From positions 1 through 6,333 of the forward strand of contig CADBPH010000351.1 of assembly GCA_902796455.1 (NCBI GenBank): a DNA stretch of 6,333 nt. Direction: 5' to 3'. The position numbers and the translations under genes were made by a program. Numbering within the stretch: position 1 is the stretch's first letter; each line of letters starts with the position of its first letter. The notes below the pieces were generated by a model that saw only the letters and a list, made by a program, of their open reading frames with translations, was not told the origin of the DNA and did not search any database. This DNA is from an uncultured Bacteroidia bacterium. Lineage in GTDB: Bacteria > Bacteroidota > Bacteroidia > Bacteroidales > UBA932. Below, piece after piece: positions 1 through 5,424 of this stretch.

Positions 1-721
1 TACTGTAACCGGACCCCACCCGGCCGGGAACGTCGGCGTCCAGATCAGCCACATCGACCCCATCCGCAAGGATGAGACCGTCTGGACCCTCTCCCTGCTG
101 ACCCTTTCTTTCATCGGGAACCTTTTGCTCACGGGCAAACTCGACCTGACGAGAAAGGTCGCCGTTACGGGGCCTGTCGCCGTCAATCCGGCGTATGTGG
201 AATTACTGCCGGGAACTCCCGTGAAGGAACTGGCCGCATTCTATGACAACTCCGCGGCCGACGTCCGTTTCGTCGGCGGAGATGTCCTCAGCGGCAAGAA
301 TCTCGGCGAAAACGGGTCCCTGGGCTTCTTTGACGACCAGGTTACCCTCCTGCACGAAGGAACGGAACGGGAACTGCTCGGTTGGGCGAAACCTTTCCGC
401 TTCGGCAAATTCAGCGCTTCCCGCTCTTATTTCTCCTGGCTCTGCCCGAAAAAGAAATATGCGATGGACACCAACACCAACGGCGGGCCGCGTGCCTTCG
501 TCGTTTCCGATGTCTACGGAAAAGTGCTTCCGATGGATTTATTCCCGGTCTATCTGATCAAAGCCTGCCTGGCCGGCGACATTGAAAAGATGGAGAAATT
601 CGGCATTTACGAGGTCCTTCCCGAAGACTTCGCACTCTGCGAATATGTCGATCCTTCCAAGAACGACATCCAGCAGATCCTTTCGGACGGAATTGACCTG
701 ATGATCAAAGAAATGGCATAA
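1..721 (+). CDS. nqrA: NqrA, Na+-translocating NADH:quinone oxidoreductase subunit A (5' end missing)
   Basis: NqrA is the peripheral, cytoplasmic-side subunit of Na+-NQR and takes part in quinone binding with NqrB. The frame is open from the left edge (first whole codon at base 2), and 239 residues are visible before the TAA. This is the C-terminal half or slightly more of a protein usually near 450 residues. Family features can be read directly: GPHPAGNVGVQISHIDP near the start of the visible part, VLSGK, a QVTLLHEG-REKELLGWA-like stretch (here EGTERELLGWAKP), DTNTNGGPRAFV, and the conserved end EDFALCEYVDPSK. There is no membrane span, as expected. A TTG-initiated start at 125 is not real, because the homology runs upstream of it to the window edge. 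The stop lies 7 bases before nqrB and the operon continues. Identification is very secure; only the start and N-terminal domain are unseen. Confidence 0.97.
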   Translation, partial: TVTGPHPAGNVGVQISHIDPIRKDETVWTLSLLTLSFIGNLLLTGKLDLTRKVAVTGPVAVNPAYVELLPGTPVKELAAFYDNSAADVRFVGGDVLSGKNLGENGSLGFFDDQVTLLHEGTERELLGWAKPFRFGKFSASRSYFSWLCPKKKYAMDTNTNGGPRAFVVSDVYGKVLPMDLFPVYLIKACLAGDIEKMEKFGIYEVLPEDFALCEYVDPSKNDIQQILSDGIDLMIKEMA

Positions 722-725
722 AGGA
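721..725 (+). promoter_or_regulatory. Possible ribosome binding site of nqrB
   Basis: The purine run AAGGA overlaps the last base of the nqrA stop codon. It lies only 3 bases before the ATG at 729 but 9 bases before the in-frame ATG at 735. The spacing favours 735 as the true nqrB start, two codons downstream of the longest frame. Shine-Dalgarno signals are weakly used in Bacteroidota, so this does not settle the start. Confidence 0.4.
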
Positions 726-728
726 TTT

Positions 729-1871
729 ATGGTTATGGAAGAAAATACTGCAAATAAGCCCGGCCTTTTCGAAAAAGGGGGCAAATTGGGATTCCTTCAC
801 TCGACTGTAGATGCCTTTGACACCTTCCTCCGCGTCCCCGGAACGGTAACCCGGAAAGGTGCCCACGTGCGGGACGCCGTCGACCTGAAGCGGGTCATGA
901 TCATCGTTGTGCTGGCTCTCGTGCCGGCCGCTCTCTTCGGCATGTACAATGTCGGTTACCAGTCCGCCCACCTGTACGGACTCGACTGGGGCTTCTGGAA
1001 AATGTTCTGGTTCGGATTCTGGAAGGTTCTCCCGCTCTTTGTCGTTTCCTATGTTGTCGGACTGTTCATTGAATTCGCCTCCGCCCAGATCCGCGGCGAG
1101 GAAGTGAATGAGGGATACCTTGTTTCCGGTTTCCTTATTCCGTTGATCGTCCCGGTGGACGTGCCGCTGTGGATGCTGGCAGTCGCCGTTGCCTTCGCCG
1201 TGCTTTTCGGCAAAGAGGTCTTCGGCGGAACCGGAATGAATTTCCTCAACCCCGCCCTGCTCGCCCGCGCCTTCCTGTTCTTCTCCTACCCGAGCAGCAT
1301 GTCCGGCTCATCCGTATGGGTCCATGCTCCGAAAGGCGTGGATGCCGTGACGGCCGCAACCCCGCTGGCTGTTGCCGGTGACGGCGGCATGGGCGCCCTG
1401 AATGCCCAGTACAGCTTCATGGACCTGTTTTATGGCCTGATCCCCGGATCCGTCGGTGAAACCTCGCTTATCGCGATTCTGATCGGCGCTTTCATCCTCC
1501 TGTGGACCGGTGTCGCCAGCTGGAAGATCATGTGCTCTTCCGTCATCGGCGCACTTGCCATTGGCGCACTCGCCAATGCCCTGGGAGCCACGGATATCCC
1601 TGCTTATTACCAGCTTGTCCTCGGTGGTTTCGCTTTCGGTACCGTCTTCATGGCGACCGACCCGGTAACCTCCGCCCAGACAGAATGCGGCAAATGGATC
1701 TACGGGTTCCTGATCGGAGCCATGTGCGTGGTCGTCCGCCTGTTCAACCCGGGTTATGCCGAAGGCATGATGCTGGCCATCCTGCTGATGAACACCTTTG
1801 CCCCGCTGATTGACCACTGCGTCGTCACGTCCAGCATCAACCGCCGGGCCAAGAAAGTAAAAACCGCTTAA
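729..1871 (+). CDS. nqrB: NqrB, FMN-bearing membrane subunit of Na+-NQR
   Basis: NqrB is the large integral membrane subunit. In the family it carries a covalently bound FMN and riboflavin and helps form the quinone site and Na+ path. The 380-residue product is close to the usual size for the shorter Bacteroidota forms. Hydrophobic spans lie roughly at residues 54-74, 93-117, 130-163, 170-188, 245-262, 267-287, 293-309, 325-343 and 345-362. Recognisable family stretches are FGKEVFGGTGMNFLNPALLARAFLFF (about 160-185, read as two pieces) and MATDPVTSAQT (308-318). The FMN site is DAVTAATPL at 205-213, which makes Thr211 the expected attachment residue. Its flavinylation would be done by an ApbE flavin transferase, which is not encoded in this window. 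The start could be ATG 729 or ATG 735. The gene follows nqrA by 7 bases and precedes nqrC by 12. Confidence 0.97.
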   Translation: MVMEENTANKPGLFEKGGKLGFLHSTVDAFDTFLRVPGTVTRKGAHVRDAVDLKRVMIIVVLALVPAALFGMYNVGYQSAHLYGLDWGFWKMFWFGFWKVLPLFVVSYVVGLFIEFASAQIRGEEVNEGYLVSGFLIPLIVPVDVPLWMLAVAVAFAVLFGKEVFGGTGMNFLNPALLARAFLFFSYPSSMSGSSVWVHAPKGVDAVTAATPLAVAGDGGMGALNAQYSFMDLFYGLIPGSVGETSLIAILIGAFILLWTGVASWKIMCSSVIGALAIGALANALGATDIPAYYQLVLGGFAFGTVFMATDPVTSAQTECGKWIYGFLIGAMCVVVRLFNPGYAEGMMLAILLMNTFAPLIDHCVVTSSINRRAKKVKTA

Positions 1872-1883
1872 CGACAATAAGTT

Positions 1884-2696
1884 ATGAATACAAATAGTAA
1901 TCTGTACACAGTGATTTACACCACCTTGATCGTGGTGGTGGTCGCAGCGGTCCTTGCTTTCGTTTCCCAGTCCCTGAAAGGCAAACAGGAAGCCAACGAG
2001 AAGGCCGATACCATCTCCCAGATGATGACGGCCGCCCAGTTCGGTGCCAAGGCTGAATTCCAGAAAATGGGGAACAAGGCTGTCCTCGAAAAATATGCGC
2101 AGGAAATCAGCCAGGCCTTCACGGTCAACACGAAAGGCCAGAAGGTCCGCGACCTGGATCTGAACAAAGTGTATTCTCCTTCCGAATTGAAGAAGCAGAA
2201 TTACAATATCAAAGGACAGGGAGAAGCCGAGCTTCCCGTGTTCATTTTCAAGAACGGAATCACCGTCGTCCCCGTCTATGGAGCCGGGCTCTGGGGACCG
2301 GTCTGGGGCTATCTTGCTTTCCAGCAGGACGGCAAAACCATCGCCGGCGCGTATTTCGACCATGAGAGCGAAACCGCTGGCCTCGGTGCCAAGATCAAGG
2401 ATGATCCGGAATTCCAACATGAGTTTGTCGGCGAACAGGCCGCCTTCGAAGGTGCTGACCAGCAGGACCTGACCAAGAGCCGCGTTTTCGAGATTGTCAA
2501 GGGCGGTGCTCCCAGGAATGCGGACGGCACCTCGGTCATTGACGACAAGATCGATGCGATTACCGGTGCGACCATGACCTCCCAGGGTCTGGAGAAGGCC
2601 ATCGATGCCTGGCTCGGCGCTTACAGCAATTATTTCCTCGGAATCTCCGCCAAGCGTGCGGCAGAGGAAGCGGCCAATCAATCAGTGGAGGAATAG
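1884..2696 (+). CDS. nqrC: NqrC, periplasmic FMN-binding subunit of Na+-NQR
   Basis: NqrC carries a covalent FMN on the outer face of the membrane and passes electrons on to NqrB. The 270-residue product has a single N-terminal membrane anchor (about residues 8-28, with a VVVVAAVLAF core). A soluble domain follows, with the family stretches GAGLWGPVWGYLAF (133-146) and DHESETAGLGAKI (159-171). The flavinylation motif DAITGATMTS sits at 224-233, making Thr230 the FMN attachment residue. After it the C-terminus runs on about 35 residues and ends in a short charged, glutamate-rich tail (EEAANQSVEE). The length is at the upper end for the family. No clear Shine-Dalgarno precedes ATG 1884; the upstream bases are AT-rich (ACAATAAGTT), which is common in this phylum. 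nqrD starts 3 bases after the stop, so translation of the two is probably coupled. Confidence 0.97.
   Translation: MNTNSNLYTVIYTTLIVVVVAAVLAFVSQSLKGKQEANEKADTISQMMTAAQFGAKAEFQKMGNKAVLEKYAQEISQAFTVNTKGQKVRDLDLNKVYSPSELKKQNYNIKGQGEAELPVFIFKNGITVVPVYGAGLWGPVWGYLAFQQDGKTIAGAYFDHESETAGLGAKIKDDPEFQHEFVGEQAAFEGADQQDLTKSRVFEIVKGGAPRNADGTSVIDDKIDAITGATMTSQGLEKAIDAWLGAYSNYFLGISAKRAAEEAANQSVEE
2687..2692 (+). promoter_or_regulatory. Ribosome binding site of nqrD
   Basis: GGAGGA lies inside the last codons of nqrC and is separated by 7 bases from the ATG at 2700. This is ideal spacing and supports that start. The placement also suits translational coupling of nqrC and nqrD. Confidence 0.7.
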
Positions 2697-2699
2697 ACT

Positions 2700-3314
2700 A
2701 TGGATGCTAAATTGAAAGAAACCATTCTCAACCCGATCTTCAAAGGGAACCCGATCACCGTCCTGGTACTGGGCATCTGCTCGTCGCTGGCAGTGACCGT
2801 CACCCTGAAAGGCGCCCTCGTCATGGCCCTTTCCGTCATCGTGGTTACCGGTATTTCCAGCCTGATCCTCTCCCTGTTGAGGAATACCATTCCGGGACGG
2901 GTCCGGATTATCGTACAACTCGTCGTCGTCGCCATGATGGTGATCCTCGTCGACCAGATCCTGAAGTCGTTCGAAGCCACCTATGCCATTGACAAACAGT
3001 TGTCTGTCTATATCGGCCTGATCATCACCAACTGTATCGTCATGGGCCGCATCGAGGCGTTCGCCCTCGGCAACAAGCCCTGGCCTTCCTTCCTGGACGG
3101 TATCGCCAACGGTGCCGGTTACGGCATGATCCTGCTGATCGTAGCGTTCTTCCGCGAGCTGCTGGGCAGCGGCACCCTCTTCGGTGTCGACATCCTCGGC
3201 CGTCTCGGTTATGTCCCCAACAACCTGGTGATTCTCCCGCCCTTCGCCCTCATCCTTCTGGGATGCATCGTTTCGGTCCAGCGTAGCACCCAGAAAGACC
3301 TGCAAGAAAAATAA
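2700..3314 (+). CDS. nqrD: NqrD, membrane subunit of Na+-NQR with iron-centre cysteines
   Basis: NqrD is a small, very hydrophobic subunit that pairs with NqrE as an inverted-topology partner. In the solved Na+-NQR structures the two together hold an iron centre inside the membrane, on the path from NqrF to NqrC. The 204-residue product has about six spans (roughly 17-35, 38-60, 68-90, 101-121, 138-158 and 176-195). The two ligand cysteines are in place: Cys27 in LGICSSLAV and Cys112 in ITNCIVMGR. Other family marks are KGNPITVLVLG (15-25), RIEAFALGNKPWPSFLDG (117-134) and GYGMILL (140-146). It belongs to the NqrD/RnfE family. The neighbours nqrB, nqrC and nqrF, rather than an rnfB/C set, identify it as NqrD. 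The stop is followed by an 18-base gap to nqrE. Confidence 0.97.
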   Translation: MDAKLKETILNPIFKGNPITVLVLGICSSLAVTVTLKGALVMALSVIVVTGISSLILSLLRNTIPGRVRIIVQLVVVAMMVILVDQILKSFEATYAIDKQLSVYIGLIITNCIVMGRIEAFALGNKPWPSFLDGIANGAGYGMILLIVAFFRELLGSGTLFGVDILGRLGYVPNNLVILPPFALILLGCIVSVQRSTQKDLQEK

Positions 3315-3332
3315 CTTGATACACTGAAGGTT

Positions 3333-3929
3333 ATGGAATATTTAAGCTTATTCGTAAAGTCAATATTTGTTGACAACATGATCTTTGCATACTTCCTGGG
3401 TATGTGCTCGTACCTGGCAGTATCAAAGAATGTGAAGACAGCTGCCGGCCTGGGTGTAGCAGTTATCTTCGTCCTCCTGGTGACACTTCCGATCAACTAT
3501 CTCCTCAATAAATATGTCCTGGCGCCGAATGCCCTGATCGAGGGCGTGGACCTGAGCTTCCTCAGCTTCATCCTCTTCATCGCCGTCATCGCCGCCATCG
3601 TGCAGATTGTGGAAATGGTTGTCGAGAAGTTCAGTCCCTCGTTGTACTCCGCGCTCGGCATCTTCCTGCCCCTGATCGCGGTGAACTGCGCCATCCTCGG
3701 CGGTTCCCTGTTCATGCAGCAGAAAGATTTCGCGAATGTCGGTGAATCCGCCGTCTACGCCCTGGGATCCGGCCTGGGATGGTTCCTGGCCATCGTTTCC
3801 CTGGCGGCCATCCGCGAGAAGATGTCCTACAGCAATGTCCCGGACGCACTCAAGGGGCTCGGCATCACGTTCATCACGGTCGGCCTGATGGCGATCGCGA
3901 TGATGACTTTCATGGGTATTTCACTGTAA
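3333..3929 (+). CDS. nqrE: NqrE, membrane subunit of Na+-NQR with iron-centre cysteines
   Basis: NqrE is the partner of NqrD (NqrE/RnfA family) and supplies the other two cysteines of the membrane iron centre. The 198-residue product has about six spans (roughly 10-31, 36-57, 74-97, 107-127, 137-158 and 173-195). The ligands are visible as Cys25 in [11 protein letters not shown] and Cys119 in AVNCAILGG. Other family marks are the N-terminal [19 protein letters not shown] stretch, [10 protein letters not shown] and AAIREKM (158-164). The ATG at 3333 is preceded by GAAGG only 2 bases away, which is too close for a textbook ribosome binding site. However, the protein begins exactly as family members do, so the start is firm. 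The first 45 or so codons use noticeably more A/T-ending codons (TTA, GTA, ATA, TCA) than the rest of the gene and its neighbours. nqrF follows after 16 bases. Confidence 0.97.
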   Translation: MEYLSLFVKSIFVDNMIFAYFLGMCSYLAVSKNVKTAAGLGVAVIFVLLVTLPINYLLNKYVLAPNALIEGVDLSFLSFILFIAVIAAIVQIVEMVVEKFSPSLYSALGIFLPLIAVNCAILGGSLFMQQKDFANVGESAVYALGSGLGWFLAIVSLAAIREKMSYSNVPDALKGLGITFITVGLMAIAMMTFMGISL

Positions 3930-3930
3930 A

Positions 3931-3938
3931 AAAGGAGG
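3931..3938 (+). promoter_or_regulatory. Strong ribosome binding site that fixes the nqrF start
   Basis: AAAGGAGG lies directly after the nqrE stop and is 7 bases from ATG 3946. An in-frame TTG at 3940 would extend the protein by two residues but sits only 1 base after the motif, so it cannot be the start. This is the best Shine-Dalgarno in the window. Confidence 0.8.
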
Positions 3939-3945
3939 TTTGACT

Positions 3946-5217
3946 ATGATGAATACCATTCTCGGAGCAGTTGCAACCATCGTGGTTGTCACGCTCATTC
4001 TCGTGGCGCTCCTGCTTTTCGTGAAAGCGAAACTCACCCCTTCCGGTACGGTCCAGATCGACATCAACAACGGGAAAAAGGTTCTGGATGTCGCCCAGGG
4101 CGGCGATCTCCTGCATACCTTGGCCGATGAGCAGATCTTCCTCCCCTCCGCCTGCGGTGGTAAAGCGAACTGCGGACAATGCAAGGTCCAGGTTCTCGAT
4201 GGCGGCGGAAGCATCCTGCCCACCGAAACCGGCTTCTTCTCCCGCAAGCAGATCAAGGACGGCTGGCGTCTGGGCTGCCAGGTGAAGATCAAGGACAACC
4301 TCAAAATCGCCGTTCCCGAATCCGCCCTCAGCGTGAAGAAACTCGAGTGCGAGGTCATCTCAAACAAGAACGTGGCGACCTTCATCAAGGAATTCACGGT
4401 CCGGCTTCCGGAAGGAGAGAACATCGAATTCAAGTCCGGTGAATATATCCAGATTGACATTCCGGCCTATGACGTAGACTTCGCAGACATTGACGTAGAC
4501 GACATCTACAGGGCGGACTGGGAGAAATATGGCTTCTTCGGCATCAAGGCCAAGAATACCGTCCCGACCATCCGTGCCTACTCGATGGCTTCGTATCCGG
4601 CGGAAAAGAACGTGATCAAACTGAATGTCCGTATCGCGACTCCTCCGTTCGACCGGAGCCAGCCGCGCGGGGTCTTCAAGATGCTGCCGGTTCCTCCGGG
4701 CATCGCTTCCTCGTATGTCTTTACCCGCAAACCGGGTGACAAAGTATGGATTTCAGGGCCTTACGGAGAGTTCCTCCTGCCGGAGAACGATCCGGATTCA
4801 CAGGAATACATCTTCGTTGGCGGCGGCGCCGGCATGGCCCCGCTCCGCAGCCACATCATGCACCTGTTCAAGACGCTCCGCACCAAACGGGAAGTCCATT
4901 TCTTCTACGGCGCACGCAGCCTGGTAGAGGCCTTCTACCTGGAAGATTTCGCGGAAATTGAAAACGAATTCCCGAACTTCCACTTCCACCTCGCCCTGGA
5001 CCGTCCGGATCCCGCTGCCGATGCAGCCGGAGTCAAGTACACGGCCGGTTTCGTTCACAATGTCATGAACGAGACCTACTTGAAGAATCACGAGGCACCC
5101 GAAGACATCAAGTACTTCATGTGCGGCCCGCCGATGATGGTCGCGTCCGTCAACGCCCTGCTGGACAGCCTCGGCGTTGCTCCGGAAAGCATCCTGTACG
5201 ACAACTTCGGAGGTTAG
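3946..5217 (+). CDS. nqrF: NqrF, NADH-oxidising FAD/[2Fe-2S] subunit of Na+-NQR
   Basis: NqrF is the electron entry point of the complex (the catalytic subunit of EC 7.2.1.1): it oxidises NADH on FAD and hands electrons to its [2Fe-2S] cluster. The product has 423 residues from ATG 3946, with a second ATG immediately following. Domain order is an N-terminal membrane anchor (about 5-27), then a plant-type ferredoxin domain (about 35-128) with cluster ligands Cys70, Cys76, Cys79 and Cys111 in the C-x5-C-x2-C...C pattern. An FAD-binding barrel follows with RAYSMAS at 210-216, and then an NAD(P)H-binding domain with VGGGAGMAPLRS at 291-302 and CGPPMM at 393-398. The protein ends YDNFGG, like the aromatic/acidic-FGG end typical of NqrF. 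An acidic stretch at 176-186 (DVDFADIDVDD) precedes the conserved YRADWEKYG segment characteristic of NqrF rather than other ferredoxin reductases. This is the last gene of the operon, and a terminator follows 17 bases after its stop. Confidence 0.97.
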   Translation: MMNTILGAVATIVVVTLILVALLLFVKAKLTPSGTVQIDINNGKKVLDVAQGGDLLHTLADEQIFLPSACGGKANCGQCKVQVLDGGGSILPTETGFFSRKQIKDGWRLGCQVKIKDNLKIAVPESALSVKKLECEVISNKNVATFIKEFTVRLPEGENIEFKSGEYIQIDIPAYDVDFADIDVDDIYRADWEKYGFFGIKAKNTVPTIRAYSMASYPAEKNVIKLNVRIATPPFDRSQPRGVFKMLPVPPGIASSYVFTRKPGDKVWISGPYGEFLLPENDPDSQEYIFVGGGAGMAPLRSHIMHLFKTLRTKREVHFFYGARSLVEAFYLEDFAEIENEFPNFHFHLALDRPDPAADAAGVKYTAGFVHNVMNETYLKNHEAPEDIKYFMCGPPMMVASVNALLDSLGVAPESILYDNFGG

Positions 5218-5234
5218 CGGCCTCCGCATGGAAA

Positions 5235-5271
5235 AAGACCCCCGGACCCGTTCAAAGGGCCCGGGGGTTTT
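5235..5271 (+). terminator. Rho-independent terminator of the nqr operon, probably bidirectional
   Basis: ACCCCCGGACCC (5238-5249) pairs with GGGCCCGGGGGT (5257-5268) across a 7-base loop, with one A-C mismatch. The stem can be extended three more pairs outward, one of them G-T, through the flanking A run and the TTTT at 5268-5271. The + strand T tract is short. Read on the - strand, the same hairpin ends in TCTTTTTC, so it could also stop transcription coming from the right. Its place directly behind nqrF fits the end of the operon. Confidence 0.85.
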
Positions 5272-5371
5272 GCATCTACAAAGGTCTTTCTTTGTTTCCC
5301 TCCGGTCTTAAGAAAAATCTTATCATCTAAAGATTCCTGCATTCCTTCCCCGGAAAAAAATGAAGCCCTTG

Positions 5372-5400
5372 TTTGCGACAATCGCACCGCCATACCTTTG
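5372..5400 (+). promoter_or_regulatory. Candidate Bacteroidota-type promoter of the fimbrillin-like gene
   Basis: TTTG (5372-5375) and TACCTTTG (5393-5400) match the -33 TTTG and -7 TAnnTTTG elements known for the primary sigma factor of Bacteroides, with 17 bases between them. That spacing is slightly shorter than the usual value of about 19. Transcription would begin near 5405-5410 and give a very short leader before ATG 5425. The site lies beyond the nqr terminator, as an independent promoter should. The rest of the 5272-5424 spacer shows nothing else convincing: a pyrimidine-rich run at 5285-5300 and a weak 5-bp hairpin at 5309-5322. Confidence 0.6.
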
Positions 5401-5424
5401 CTCCCGACATCAGAGCGACATGCC

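Noticed and set aside
1548..1577. Tandem 15-bp near-repeat GGCGCACTTGCCATT / GGCGCACTCGCCAAT in nqrB
   Set aside because: It encodes Gly-Ala-Leu-Ala within a membrane helix, where small-residue repeats are common. The copies already differ, and the frame is intact.
1308..2681. A 457-codon open frame on the - strand opposite nqrB and nqrC
   Set aside because: It lies wholly antisense to two certain genes, and its composition (rich in Asp, Gly, His, Arg) is typical of a shadow frame in GC-rich DNA. It shows no recognisable domain.
2700..3929. Possible Rnf complex instead of Na+-NQR
   Set aside because: NqrD and NqrE resemble RnfE and RnfA. However, the presence of NqrA, NqrF and the A-B-C-D-E-F order, and the absence of RnfB or RnfC, settle it as Na+-NQR.
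4470..4500. Direct repeat TGACGTAGAC (4470-4479 and 4491-4500) in nqrF
   Set aside because: It encodes Asp-Val-Asp twice in an acidic loop whose counterpart is present in other NqrF proteins. It is too short to suggest a regulatory site.
5309..5322. Small hairpin TAAGA-AAAA-TCTTA between the terminator and the promoter
   Set aside because: It is a five-pair AT-rich stem without a T tract, too weak to call a terminator or regulatory element.
5218..5424. The nqrF frame stays open after its TAG, through the terminator, into the fimbrillin-like gene
   Set aside because: A stop readthrough fusion was considered. NqrF ends at its normal family C-terminus, a terminator and a new promoter intervene, and there is no ATG in this stretch. 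The open frame is a chance result of base composition.
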